Source: Pycnococcus provasolii
Taxonomy: Eukaryota; Chlorophyta; Pseudoscourfieldiophyceae; Pseudoscourfieldiales
NCBI GenBank assembly: GCA_049487715.1
Contig: CP150577.1
Span: 124,001-188,000, forward strand
DNA: 64,000 nucleotides
Direction of reading: 5' to 3'
Shown: in pieces, positions 9,045 through 17,658 of the stretch
Position numbering within the stretch: the first letter of the stretch is position 1
Layout: every line of letters begins with the position of its first letter
Notes under the pieces: generated by a model
What the model saw: only the letters and a program-made list of their open reading frames with translations
The model's database searches: none
What the model was told of the DNA's origin: nothing
Position numbers and translations under genes: made by a program

Positions 9045-9482
9045 TTAAATTAACATTAGGGTTATACTATTGTTAGATAAAATGTCAATATGTTCAGTTT
9101 TATTAATTTTAGTTGTAGAAAATTTGTCTATGTATTGATAGTAAAGGTGAATACCACCTGAAATTGTTCGCACGGAAAAAGTGGAGGCAACGAGTTGGTC
9201 TAAATATTCCTGACCTAAATCATTCACAAACTTATTTGTATCTAAATGTTCTGGATGCTTTGCTATATCAAAGTCAATAACAATAAAATTGTTATTATGA
9301 GGAATAGTGTCTTTTTTTACATACTTTCCGCAATAAAGAAATTGAGCTGGGGTGTCTAATTGATGAATATCGTCGCAAACGACTTTATCTTTGTATCCTT
9401 TCGGCAGTTTTGGTTCTTTGCGTCCGTTGTTAGCGTAAGCAATAATGCCTCCAAAGCCAGCAAACTTTTCGTTCTTATACAT
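9045..9482 (-). CDS. Archaeo-eukaryotic primase (prim-pol) N-terminal domain, truncated
   Basis: 145 aa. FIVIDFDIAKH (about residues 67-77) gives the metal-binding hhhDhD motif, RTISGGIHLYYQY (about 106-118) the SGGxH motif, and HIDIL (about 131) the third acidic motif. All three prim-pol motifs are present, in order. Full-length virophage and Polinton-like-virus replication proteins continue into a helicase. Here the frame ends at 9045 in AT-rich sequence and no helicase follows, so it is probably a decayed end. AT-rich codons mark it as viral relative to the host genes. Upstream of the ATG is a degenerate version of the box described at 9767. Expected role: priming of viral DNA replication. 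Confidence 0.7.
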   Translation of the reverse strand: MYKNEKFAGFGGIIAYANNGRKEPKLPKGYKDKVVCDDIHQLDTPAQFLYCGKYVKKDTIPHNNNFIVIDFDIAKHPEHLDTNKFVNDLGQEYLDQLVASTFSVRTISGGIHLYYQYIDKFSTTKINKTEHIDILSNNSITLMLI

Positions 9483-9529
9483 TCTGTAATATTATAACAC
9501 AATAAATCTTTAAGTTGCTTTACTATTTT

Positions 9530-9766
9530 TTACACATCTTGGCGAATTTGAGACGCATACTCATTTAAGAGGTCAAGTAAATCGTAGCGTTGAAGGGTGC
9601 TTTTCTTACAGAAACCGCCATTCATTAGTCGGTGTTTTATCTGATAAATCTTCTGGCGGTTCTTAAAGTCAGTATCATTCGCATATCGGTCTCGGTGGCG
9701 TTGATTGATTTGTGTTTTGTGCTTTGTTCCATACATTTTGTTATATTCCTGTTTTGTCATAGTCAT
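9530..9766 (-). CDS. Small basic virus-like protein
   Basis: 78 aa, lysine/arginine/tyrosine-rich (MTMTKQEYNKMYGTKHKT; KIYQIKHRL). The sequence resembles the short basic 'xxHRDRYxNDxxFKNRQ' DNA-binding proteins of algal viruses and virophages, but no named domain is recognised. The start at 9766 is chosen because the AT-rich box at 9767-9800 abuts that codon, just as at 10,290. It lies between the prim-pol and the next virus-like gene, all on one strand. Confidence 0.5.
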   Translation of the reverse strand: MTMTKQEYNKMYGTKHKTQINQRHRDRYANDTDFKNRQKIYQIKHRLMNGGFCKKSTLQRYDLLDLLNEYASQIRQDV

Positions 9767-9800
9767 ATTGATTATTATAATAAAGATTGTTTTCTTTAAG
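9767..9800 (-). promoter_or_regulatory. Shared upstream box of virus-like genes, copy 1
   Basis: attgattattataataaaga followed by ttg[t/a]tttctttaa (plus-strand reading) sits directly against the start codon of the gene ending at 9530. The same box, with only one or two changes, abuts the start codon at 10,290, although the two proteins are unrelated. A promoter that includes the start context is the simplest explanation. Confidence 0.6.
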
Positions 9801-9813
9801 TTAGTTCACATTA

Positions 9814-10290
9814 TTACCACTTTATAATATGAACTACTTTGCCCATATTTAATTGTATTGTAAAACAATCAGGGTCAATTTCATCTGTATGACTGGTATG
9901 AATTGCTACTACTTTTTGGAGAGGCACACATACTTCATAATAGTCCATAAACTCTACACCCATCTCTTTTATATGGAACAACCAATAAGAACCTTCCTTA
10001 TCAATACCCCTTTTAATGTCCTCATAATCCTTATGCGTCATTTTAACTCCAGTTATAATCGTATCAATACCTACATAATAATCAACATCATCTTCATTCT
10101 CTTTATGATTATTCCTCTTGAATGTTGGACGAATGATTGTAATTTTATATGTATCTTTGCCGTCTTTTTCATCTTTTTCATTTTTATCTTTGAGAAGGTT
10201 CATTATTTTAAGGTAATCCCCTTCTTTGAGAACATCTTTGTTGTTGTCAATAAGATTAAGTAGTTCTGTGTTTGTCTCTGTCATTCCCAT
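9814..10290 (-). CDS. Virus-like protein of unknown function
   Basis: 159-residue frame (158 aa) from the ATG at 10,290, fixed by the abutting box at 10,291-10,324. Acidic N-terminal helix (NTELLNLIDNNKDVLKEGDY), a K/D/E-rich linker, then a beta-rich C-terminal half (YYVGIDTIITGVKMTHKDYE; WLFHIKEMGVEFMDYYEVCV). I do not recognise the family. AT-rich composition, same strand and shared promoter box put it in the same virus-like gene set as the prim-pol. Confidence 0.55.
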   Translation of the reverse strand: MGMTETNTELLNLIDNNKDVLKEGDYLKIMNLLKDKNEKDEKDGKDTYKITIIRPTFKRNNHKENEDDVDYYVGIDTIITGVKMTHKDYEDIKRGIDKEGSYWLFHIKEMGVEFMDYYEVCVPLQKVVAIHTSHTDEIDPDCFTIQLNMGKVVHIIKW

Positions 10291-10324
10291 ATTGATTATT
10301 ATAATAAAGATTGATTTCTTTAAA
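10291..10324 (-). promoter_or_regulatory. Shared upstream box of virus-like genes, copy 2
   Basis: attgattattataataaaga then ttgatttctttaaat, touching the ATG at 10,290. Near-identical to 9767-9800; a weaker form lies upstream of 9482 (acacaataaatctttaagtt). Confidence 0.6.
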
Positions 10325-10436
10325 TGATTTACAATACTAAAAGACGAAACCAACACGACTGAGCGGGTCAAAATTGCTATTTATTCCTAAATAGTAGCCA
10401 TCAATCATCCCCCACTTTTATAAGTGTTGGTTGCCG

Positions 10437-11189
10437 TCAGTCATCCTCATCTGTTTCGTAAGAATGACTTTTGTATTTTACATACTTAACATCTCGTAAT
10501 GTTAAACTGACGAGCGTTCGTGTGTCAATAGTGCGATACGCATCAATAAGGTCTCCAGCATATTTTAATTCAAGACAGGTTATATAACCACGCTTTAGTA
10601 TCGGTTGTCCCTCGTTGAGTTTTAAGACACACATCATAGAACGCCTTTTGCCCCTTACACACATCTGCTTAATTGACCTAACAAGGTCAGCGACCCTTTT
10701 ATCCTGCTGTTCGTTTATCTCAAGACCATAAGGCATACCGCGAGGCGGTTTTGGTATAGATAGGTTGTTATTTAAAGCTCCATACACAAGCGTTTTAAGG
10801 TCATCAGTCGTCGGTTTGGGTTGTGTTATCCACTCCACCTGAAAAGGTAAGTTTCCAGCACTTAAAAGAAGGTTGATGAGATGCTCGTGTGTTGTTTGAA
10901 CCTCTGTTGTGTAAGATGACGCTGAGTAATATTTGTGTTGGTTGAAAGTCGTTTCATCAACTTTGACTGTATCGTAAGGTGTTTCAAGTTGCTGAAGATA
11001 GACGCCATCAGGGTGCTTAAACACACGGAAATAACTGAACGAACATACGATGTCGTTTTCTTTAAGCGACTTAAAGAGCGTGTTGTTGGAAGGAGCGACA
11101 ATAGCTTTGTTGGTCTCGGACGGGTCAGCACTTCCGAGAGACCCATCGCTGGTAAGGTCATCATCGTCGTTGTCTCCAACCTCGCTCAT
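10437..11189 (-). CDS. Virus-like protein of unknown function
   Basis: 250 aa from the ATG at 11,189 (MSEVGDNDDDDLTSDGS). The open frame continues upstream into a tandem repeat and is not believed there. Acidic N terminus, beta-rich middle (CSFSYFRVFKHPDGVYLQQL), a basic helix (VRSIKQMCVRGKRRSMMCVL) and an acidic C-terminal tail (YETDEDD). No family recognised. It belongs with the same-strand AT-rich genes at 9.0-10.3 kb. The tandem 35-bp repeats lie just 5' of it, on the side where a promoter or origin would sit. Confidence 0.5.
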   Translation of the reverse strand: MSEVGDNDDDDLTSDGSLGSADPSETNKAIVAPSNNTLFKSLKENDIVCSFSYFRVFKHPDGVYLQQLETPYDTVKVDETTFNQHKYYSASSYTTEVQTTHEHLINLLLSAGNLPFQVEWITQPKPTTDDLKTLVYGALNNNLSIPKPPRGMPYGLEINEQQDKRVADLVRSIKQMCVRGKRRSMMCVLKLNEGQPILKRGYITCLELKYAGDLIDAYRTIDTRTLVSLTLRDVKYVKYKSHSYETDEDD

Positions 11190-11332
11190 CAAAATTGGGT
11201 TCGCAACAGGGTCTATACGAAAATAACTTAAAGATAATGGGGTTCGCAACACCACCCCGTTTTTGTTGCGCACCCCCGCGCAACAGAACCCTAATTTTGT
11301 TGCGAAGCAAAACAGGTCTCCAACCCCATCTC

Positions 11333-11437
11333 GTTGCGAAGCCCTTGCCTGGTGCGAGACCCATCTTGTTGCGAAGCCCTTGCCTGGTGCGAGACCCATC
11401 TTGTTGCGAAGCCCTTGCCTGGTGCGAGACCCATCTT
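11333..11437. repeat. Three tandem 35-bp units
   Basis: The motif gttgcgaagcccttgcctgg + tgcgagacccatctt repeats at 11,333, 11,368 and 11,403, with a partial fourth start at 11,438. Units are virtually identical and without spacers, so this is not a CRISPR array. The array lies between leftward (11,189) and rightward (11,502) virus-like genes, a place suited to a bidirectional promoter or replication origin. Confidence 0.8.
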
Positions 11438-11501
11438 GTTGCGAAGACCACCCCCACCTACTCTCACCATAATCAGTATACCGTAATCAACTCTACTCGC
11501 C

Positions 11502-11708
11502 ATGCCTCGTTTCCAGTATCTCACGAGTTCATCGGACAACAACAACAACGATGCCCCTACAAAAAGTGAAGTAAAGGGTGTGGAACCACCAAAGTTAAAC
11601 ATACCTTTACCTGACTTGCCTACTGAAATGCCTCTTCGTTATGACACTATGGAACGCAACAAGTTCATCAACTCGTTTCAAACTGATGAAGAACGATGGT
11701 TAATGTAA
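11502..11708 (+). CDS. Short N-terminal fragment, virus-like
   Basis: 68 aa starting MPRFQYLTSSSDNNNNDAP, with low-complexity Asn and a Pro-rich middle (PPKLNIPLPDLPTEMP). The frame ends at 11,708, where the AT-rich block continues with a gene in the opposite orientation. Probably the start of a longer viral protein truncated by rearrangement. No domain. Confidence 0.35.
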   Translation: MPRFQYLTSSSDNNNNDAPTKSEVKGVEPPKLNIPLPDLPTEMPLRYDTMERNKFINSFQTDEERWLM

Positions 11709-11714
11709 TAGTTG

Positions 11715-12020
11715 GGATTAAAGCAGTATCTAAGATTTCAGGTCGGCATTGTCCCAAAAAGGTATTTTTAAAATCAATCGCAAACTGGGTTTGGTTGTTA
11801 GTAGAAGGATAAGTTTCATTTCCTGATTGAGAGTTATTATTTCCAACAATATCGTCTCTGTTTCTTACAATATAAGGATGTCCTAATACTCCGTCGCATT
11901 CATCTGGAACACATTATTCGCATTCGCAACATAAATAAACACCAAACACGCATCGCCACTTGTGATTGAAACATCAGCAGAAATATCTGTATGGAGCGGA
12001 GTATGATGCGGCAAGAGGCT
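11715..12020 (-). pseudogene. Frameshifted virus-like protein fragment
   Basis: The minus strand reads TDISADVSITSGDACLVFIY ... VANANNVFQ (about 11,895-11,990) in one frame. It continues in another frame as DGVLGHPYIVRNRDDIV ... FAIDFKNTFLGQ ... PEILDTALIPTI down to 11,715. The two pieces look like one beta-rich protein broken by a one-base shift near 11,885. A capsid-type beta protein is possible but unproven. The upstream end is lost where GC-richer DNA begins near 12,020. Confidence 0.4.
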
Positions 12021-12908
12021 CCAAATGTCCCTTTTGGCATCGGCACCTCGTCCGATTGCGGTGTTTGTCCGTTTGCAGATGTCCCATTCGGCTGTTTGTC
12101 GTAATTGGCCTCGCCCCCTCATGCGATTCGTTCTGGACCGAACCTTGGGGTGGGTCCTAACCCCGGGTGGTCCGAGGTGGGAGCCCCCAGGGGTAACACT
12201 GAGAGGGACCCAACCCAACATCGGTCGTACTCATTTCGTCATTTGGGACCTTTCGGCCAATGGTCCGAATGGCGAATGGTACTTGCGTTGACCCGCCGGT
12301 CGTGAAATAGGGCAGCTGCTGCGCAGGACGATGGCGACGTTGATGGATGGCGACGTCAACGATATAAAGACATGGGTTATGGACGCAAGTTTGGAGTGAG
12401 GGTGCCTGGCACCACGACCACCACGACGACGAAGTGATTTAAGGTGTCGATTGGGTGTCTTTTGGATTCTCTAAGAGACGCTCACGCGCTCATGGTTTAT
12501 CTTGTCCAGCACTCCGTCTTTCTTGGTGCGTATCCGTTTCCATGCGGTTTGCAGTCTACCGTGTGCAAAGCGGTAGATATCTTTCACCTATACGTATTCT
12601 TTTCGGCCCTTGCTTTAAGGTGACTCCATCCCACAAAACCTCCCATGAAAGGGCAATGCGGGAGTGGAAATGGAACCCTATCTAAGGTCCCTGCCTTACA
12701 ACTTAGACAACTCGGGGCCGCGCCCCCTTTCCCTCTAGGGTCTCACGTACTCAACAACGGTTCCCCACAAGGCATATCAGGTGTAATCTCGACACAATGT
12801 CTTCTACACAGGGGCTTTCTCTTAGGGTTTACGGCACGCAGGAGGGCAGGCAAGTGACCTATTCACAACATTCTAATCGTCTAAACATCTTCACACGTCA
12901 CCTCTTTT
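12021..12908. other. Repeat debris without a supported gene
   Basis: No coding region holds up. Positions about 12,697-12,798 are a diverged copy of the LTR-like sequence found at 25,165-25,271 (ggccgcgcccccttt; caacaacggttccccacaag; taatctcgaca), in the plus orientation. Short imperfect GC-rich inverted repeats around 12,140-12,210 (gtcctaaccccgggtggtcc...) are present. The 3' end of the sugar-dehydratase gene lies at 12,909. Confidence 0.45.
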
Positions 12909-14216
12909 TTATAAATCGCATGCGTCATCGTTATCCGTCAGCTCACTTAGCGTCGATAATGCCTTTACTTTTCCAACTGCAAAGTCACGGATCACATCGC
13001 ACACGTAGTCAATATCCTCGAGGGTCAAGCCGTGATGCGCTCCAAGCATAAAGCAGTTCCTCATGATCGTATCTGCATTTGCAAATTTGTTAGGATTCAA
13101 TTCATCAAAGTACATTCGATAGGCAGGATGTCTCGTCACATTTCCGGCAAAAAACACACGTGTTTGAATGCCACGGCTTTCAATGTATTGGAGTAGATCT
13201 TGGCGCTTCCATGATTCAGGCACCAGCGCAGGAAAAGCTAGCCAATTGATGCTCCCATCATCCTCAGGCATGATAAGTGGAGTCTCTCGCGAAAGGCGTT
13301 CGAGATAGCGATTCACATTTCGACGACGAATATCTAAAAACTGGGGCAGCTTTTCCATCTGCACAAGCCCAAAAGCCGCATTCATTTCCGTGCTTTTGAA
13401 GTTGTATCCTACCACACCGTAGAGAAACTTAAAGTCGTAGGGAATGCCATCCACCTCGTGACCAAAACGGGCACTCGGATCCTCAACGTTCGTCCCGATG
13501 CGCCCCCAGTCTCGATATTGTAACCCAGTCGCCCTTTGTTCAGCGGAGTTGCACATCACCATGCCACCACCGCCACCAGCGGTGATCACGTGAGATGCAT
13601 AGAAGGATATAACGGAAAGGTCAGATTCTTCTGTGTATGTCATGGTGTCGCACGAGTCCTCGATCAGAACGACATCTTCTCTTCCAAGTCTCTTAAGTTC
13701 TGACCGGAGCCCTTTCCAGTCAGGTTTGGACCCTGCTAAATTCGGAATAAAGAGAGCTTTCGTGTTTGGCGTGAGAACTGAGAGCACCTGTTGAACAGAA
13801 GGGACAAACTTTCTTGTCTCAACGTCACAAAATACGGGCTTAAGAGATAACTGCATGAGTGGGGCGACTGTCGTGCTGAACGTGCATGCAGGAGTGATAA
13901 CCTCATCTCCAGCTTCCAGACCAGCCATCAGAAGAGACAGCGTGTTTGCACTTGATCCGCTGTTCACGAAGATACCATATCGTTTTCCAAAGTACTTGGC
14001 AACGCAGTCTTCAAACCTGTTTGTGCGTGGACCGGGTGCAAGCCATCCGTCTCGTAAGCACTCTTCGACCGCCTTGATTTCCTCTTCGCCGTATGCCTCA
14101 AACTTGTGAGGCGCATACCAAATCGTCTTATGGTGTGTTGATCCAGTCATATGAGCCGGAGTAGTCGTTGCAACGTTATCCTTCGTATTCACCATGTCAC
14201 TTTCTCTGCAGTGCAC
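12909..14216 (-). CDS. DegT/DnrJ/EryC1-fold enzyme with His for Lys: predicted NDP-hexose 3-dehydratase
   Basis: 435 aa, normal length for the family. Motifs: EIKAVEECLRDGWLAPGPRT (entry loop), FVNSGSSANTLSLLMAGLEAG (cofactor phosphate site), VLIEDSCDTM (the Asp that pairs with the pyridine N), and SFYASHVITAGGGGGMV (about residues 200-216). In aminotransferases of this fold the Schiff-base residue in the last motif is Lys (SFY.SK..T.GEGG). Here it is His, as in ColD and RfbH, which use PLP or PMP to remove the 3-hydroxyl of NDP-4-keto-6-deoxyhexoses. The prediction is therefore a 3-deoxygenating dehydratase feeding a 3,6-dideoxysugar pathway. No membrane anchor, so cytosolic. Alternative start ATG 14,195. 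It fits the UDP-rhamnose-type enzyme at 21.5 kb, which handles a related 4-keto-6-deoxy substrate. Confidence 0.85.
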   Translation of the reverse strand: MHCRESDMVNTKDNVATTTPAHMTGSTHHKTIWYAPHKFEAYGEEEIKAVEECLRDGWLAPGPRTNRFEDCVAKYFGKRYGIFVNSGSSANTLSLLMAGLEAGDEVITPACTFSTTVAPLMQLSLKPVFCDVETRKFVPSVQQVLSVLTPNTKALFIPNLAGSKPDWKGLRSELKRLGREDVVLIEDSCDTMTYTEESDLSVISFYASHVITAGGGGGMVMCNSAEQRATGLQYRDWGRIGTNVEDPSARFGHEVDGIPYDFKFLYGVVGYNFKSTEMNAAFGLVQMEKLPQFLDIRRRNVNRYLERLSRETPLIMPEDDGSINWLAFPALVPESWKRQDLLQYIESRGIQTRVFFAGNVTRHPAYRMYFDELNPNKFANADTIMRNCFMLGAHHGLTLEDIDYVCDVIRDFAVGKVKALSTLSELTDNDDACDL

Positions 14217-14348
14217 CTGTAAAAAGGTGCTATCTTAAAAAACGACCTCCTTAAACTTTCCTAAAGTTCCCTGCAGATTTCGAGATAAGACGAATATTGG
14301 CTTTGTTGAAGGTATGACCGTTTCAGTTTTATGTGGGATTCTACCTCC

Positions 14349-14545
14349 GGTTTTGTCGAGATTATACCTTATATGCCTTGTGGGGAACCGTTGTTGAGGA
14401 CTCGGGATCCCAGAGGGATAAGGGGGCGCGGCCCCTGGTTGTCTAAGTTTGTAAGACTACTCTTTTCTTTTCTACTTATTCTCTTCAGGTTATGAGCCTC
14501 AAGTTGTGAAACAGCTACGCTAATTTAAGTCAGCCTACGAAACTT
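14349..14545 (-). repeat. LTR-like repeat, inverted copy
   Basis: Begins tgtcgagattataccttata (near 14,353... minus orientation of the unit at 25,271) and includes ggggcgcggcccctggttgtc and the cttttcttttctacttattc tract. It continues into tgaaacagctacgctaattt and the copia-end sequence gcctacgaaacttcacagtc, the junction also seen at 25,800-25,850. It is a solo LTR with a scrap of adjoining pol. Confidence 0.6.
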
Positions 14546-16267
14546 CACAGTCTTTGAGTACACATACTTGGCCGTCGAATACATTTTACAGTTTTCAAAT
14601 ACCTTGACCACAGAAAAAACGCGAAGCGAAACTGCGTAGTGGAAAACAGCTCTCGACCTATCTTCCCGTTGTGGAAGGTGGTCAGACCACTTCCAGCAGC
14701 CTTATCCTGGCAAGATACGGTTATCCAAACCGAACATCTTGAACCGCTGCACTTCAAAAAGTTATGCGCAGTTTCCGGCCGTTTTTGGTTTGGTCAACCT
14801 TACTACTATTTTCAGCCGTTCATATACGCCTCGTAGTAAGACGCCACCTTTAAACCCCAATACTCCATACCAAACCCCGATACCATACCAAACCCCGACA
14901 ACCACACACCAGCCGATTCTTCCCCATCGCCGAGGGACGCTGATGATGTGTCACGCTGCCCAGAGCACCACCGTCTCGCCGTTGCGTGTCCTTGTGGTGT
15001 ACGACCTCATTCGTCGTGACACCCGCCCCCGCTGCGTCTCATCTTCAACCGCGCCAGCTCCCCCCTCGCCACCTCCACCACCACACCTCAACTCGCCTTA
15101 GATCTCCTTTGTTTTCTCCGTCAGCCACACCACAACTTAAGGCACCACCTGTACCACGTGTGTGTTCACCAAGCCAAGTAGAGTCAAGAAGTTCTGTAAC
15201 AAGTAAACACCAACACCACACCACACCTTGTCGTCAGCGTACGCCACAGACGTACACAAAAACGCGTCGACAACTAAAGTCGGTCGTCCAACTCCAAGGG
15301 GAGGGCAACACCCAACCCCCCACCTAACGGTCCCTTTGTTAACAAACTCCCGACACCTTGGGGGAGGGTCCCAAACCTCAACCAACCTTCGCCAGGCAAA
15401 AGCCCTTGGGGTTGGGGGAAACCAAAACACCATCTCCTATCGCCTCCTCTCCTCTCCTTAAACCCCAAACACATCTCTTCTCCTCACCTCAACACCGCCA
15501 CGCCACCCACCATCATGCGCCACGACAGATGACGCTGACGACTACGACGAATGACTCACTACCTTGTCTACCGCGAGATGGAGGCACCTCACCTCTTGAC
15601 GAAGGCCGCGCGGTGCACCACGACGTCTCTTACGCGGACCCCATGCCGACAGCTCAGCATGCGTATCCTGCAAGCCACCACGACGTCTCTTACGCGGACC
15701 CCATGCCGACAGCTCAGCATGCGTATCCTGCAAGCCACCACGACGTCTCTTACGCGGACCCCATGCCGACAGCTCAGCATGCGTATCCCGCAAGCCACTC
15801 CTTCTGACTTTTTTTTTCACTTTCATACGCGCAGCGCGCTGCTTGCTGCGCTTCAGTAAGGGGGGGGAAGTATGACCGTTGGTCATAGGTTGCTAACCCC
15901 CAACTCATTCAAACCACTCTTTTAAACCTTCGCGCGCCTTCTGACGCGCTTTGCTGGCGGCGCGCTCCACTTATTGCCCCTAGTAACGATCATTCTACCT
16001 TTTCCCTTTTCCTTCCTTATATTATTCTCTTCAGGTTTATTAGTCTAAAGTCTAAACGAGCGAAGCGGGGTTTGAGCGCAGGCCTGCCTGAGCGTAAACC
16101 TAGCTAGCGTTTGATGGTCGCCGGGGAGGAAGAGCGAAGGAGTACAACGCGTGGGTCTTTGGGATCCACCCTTGGATTGTAAGGGATTGGGATGAAGGGC
16201 ATGACAGGGAATATTTGGGGAAGCTTGGCCTGGCTAAGCCTGTGGAGGGAAGGTATATTTTTGTAAC
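14546..16267. other. Low-complexity, T/C/A-rich stretch without a supported gene
   Basis: Proline/threonine/serine-rich frames run through 14,986-15,460, but none has a domain and several frames are open at once, as expected of biased composition. A 60-bp triplication lies at 15,616-15,795. Near 16,050 the motif ctaaacgagcgaagcggggttt is a variant of the dispersed 21-bp motif. No RNA gene recognised. Confidence 0.4.
15616..15795. repeat. 60-bp minisatellite, three units
   Basis: Units start at 15,616, 15,676 and 15,736, each beginning caccacgacgtctcttacgc. They differ only at one base near the end of the last unit. The period is a multiple of three, so the plus strand stays open and would encode a 20-residue repeat (HHDVSYADPMPTAQHAYPAS). 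That would be consistent with coding selection or chance. Confidence 0.85.
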
Positions 16268-16588
16268 ATGGAGGCGACACCTGTGGCGGCGCCCTTCATG
16301 AAGCCCAAGGGTGTGGGCTTGGCATCGCCGAACTGTGGCAGCCTTTTGGCGCTTCTTAGCGAAGGCCAAGGAGCCAGTACGGCACGTCATCTCGCATCAT
16401 TAGGTGCGAATTCTTTTCTCGTGGCTCCCTGTAAGGGAGCCGAGATCATCGACCGGCGCAAGCTGGTTGAGGAACTGCTGGAGTGTATGGGCAGAGCTAA
16501 GCTGCTGCCAACCTCCAGTTCCACTTCATTTACCGATCTGGAAGCTTTTGTTGACTTGGAGTCACTAAAGCAGAATGCAGATTCATGA
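16268..16588 (+). CDS. Hypothetical 106-aa protein, possibly gag-type
   Basis: Starts MEATPVAAPFMKPKGVGL, with SLLALLSEGQGASTARHL and an amphipathic LVEELLECMGRAKLLP helix. The style (short N-terminal Pro/Ala segment, then 'SLL..L.E.QG') recalls the repeat-encoded ORF at 3390. The sequences are not alignable with confidence. No domain recognised; could be a retroelement fragment or spurious. Confidence 0.3.
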   Translation: MEATPVAAPFMKPKGVGLASPNCGSLLALLSEGQGASTARHLASLGANSFLVAPCKGAEIIDRRKLVEELLECMGRAKLLPTSSSTSFTDLEAFVDLESLKQNADS

Positions 16589-16688
16589 CAAAGGTACGTT
16601 CACCGTGGACGACCACGACGGATCGATCGCCGTTCCATTTCCAAAAAAGCCGGTGGAGATGGATCACTTATGGCACTTGTGCGATGGA

Positions 16689-17339
16689 TCAGATAAATGT
16701 TCGGGAAGATCGTACGCTACGCATGCCTCGCTCGCCTGTATCGTATTGAGGGACGCCACGAGGATGAGTCGTGACACCTAAGCGATGCGGCGATGCAATG
16801 GGAAATGAGCTGTGCGCATACCAACTGTCGTCGAACCATGCGCCGTTGTGAAGTATGCAGTAGCCCTTCGAGATTAGCAGATCATTCAGCTCCTTGGACG
16901 GCCGTTCGACGGTCATGTAGCGAACTCGATGCGAGTCGAATGGGAAGGTCTTAAACGCCTCGTACTCATAGCCTTCAATGTCAACTGACATGTACGCGAT
17001 ATCGTGCGGCACAGAAAATTCTTCGAAAAGAGTTCGCAATGTTGTCGCATCGACAGATTTTGTTGCGTGGCCGTGGGGATTATCATACCCAGCAATGCCG
17101 CTATACCCATGTCCGGGGCGCTCAACAAATGCAACGCGCTGCTCCGGCGATATTGCCTTTTGCACGTGCGCACACGTGCTATTCACTTTGTATGCATCCA
17201 AAAACCTCTCCTGTGGCTCTACGCATATTCCACGCCATCTGAAATGGCGATCTAGGGTGTACGTGTTGCTGATCTGAATCGGATCATTCGATCCAATGTC
17301 GACATATATCGGCAAGTTATGACATTTCCCCGAAAACAT
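16689..17339 (-). CDS. FkbM-family methyltransferase, no membrane anchor
   Basis: About 216 aa from the ATG at 17,339; an in-frame start at 17,381 lies within a foldback repeat and is less likely. LPIYVDIGSNDPIQISNTY (SAM motif I), GICVEPQERFLDAY (acidic strand 2) and IAYMSVDIEGYEYEAFKTF (the FkbM D.EG.E signature) are all present. A C-terminal tail after PSKELNDLLISKGYCIL may be read-on. Unlike the other FkbM genes here it lacks a signal anchor. The inverted duplication covering its 5' end (17,318-17,548) suggests the N terminus was lost or replaced. Likely activity: O-methylation of a sugar, if expressed. Confidence 0.65.
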   Translation of the reverse strand: MFSGKCHNLPIYVDIGSNDPIQISNTYTLDRHFRWRGICVEPQERFLDAYKVNSTCAHVQKAISPEQRVAFVERPGHGYSGIAGYDNPHGHATKSVDATTLRTLFEEFSVPHDIAYMSVDIEGYEYEAFKTFPFDSHRVRYMTVERPSKELNDLLISKGYCILHNGAWFDDSWYAHSSFPIASPHRLGVTTHPRGVPQYDTGERGMRSVRSSRTFI

Positions 17340-17548
17340 GACATCCAAAGTTTTTTCCCCAAAGTTTGATTTTGCGACCATTTCGCCCCTTATGAGGTTT
17401 GGGCCCTCAAAAGTTTGATTTTGCGACCATTTCGCTGGTTACGGCCCAGTGCAAACTTTTTCAACTTTTTTTTTGGTCGCGTCCGCAGGTCGAGAAATCA
17501 AACTTTGGAACTTTTGGCGGTCATGTTTTAGGGGAAATGTCATATAAC
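17318..17548. repeat. Foldback (inverted duplication) at the FkbM 5' end
   Basis: gttatgacatttccccgaaa (17,318) reappears inverted as ttaggggaaatgtcatataac (about 17,528-17,548). Inside these arms, ccaaagtttgattttgcgac and its imperfect complement gaaatcaaactttgg also pair. A direct repeat of aagtttgattttgcgaccat lies at about 17,361 and 17,410. The whole could fold into a long imperfect hairpin. Confidence 0.6.
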
Positions 17549-17635
17549 CAGAGTGCCATGAGAAGAAGTTGGAGGAGGATTTGAGTAAATCACGGCACTG
17601 AAAAGATGTGTTTTGGGTGTTATTATTGCCCGGAA

Positions 17636-17658
17636 GGGGGGGGGGGGGGGGGGGGGGG
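17636..17658. repeat. Run of 23 G
   Basis: Uninterrupted G tract just outside the truncated end of glycosyltransferase copy B. Similar runs occur at 32,921 (23 C), 7501, 29,808 and 39,294. Length is likely to be unreliable in any assembly. Confidence 0.9.

Noticed and set aside
11333-11437. Possible CRISPR array (regular 35-bp repeats)
   Set aside because: The units are contiguous with no unique spacers, and no cas genes are present; the genome is eukaryotic.
12909-14216. Ordinary sugar aminotransferase
   Set aside because: The Schiff-base Lys is replaced by His, so the transamination reaction is not supported.
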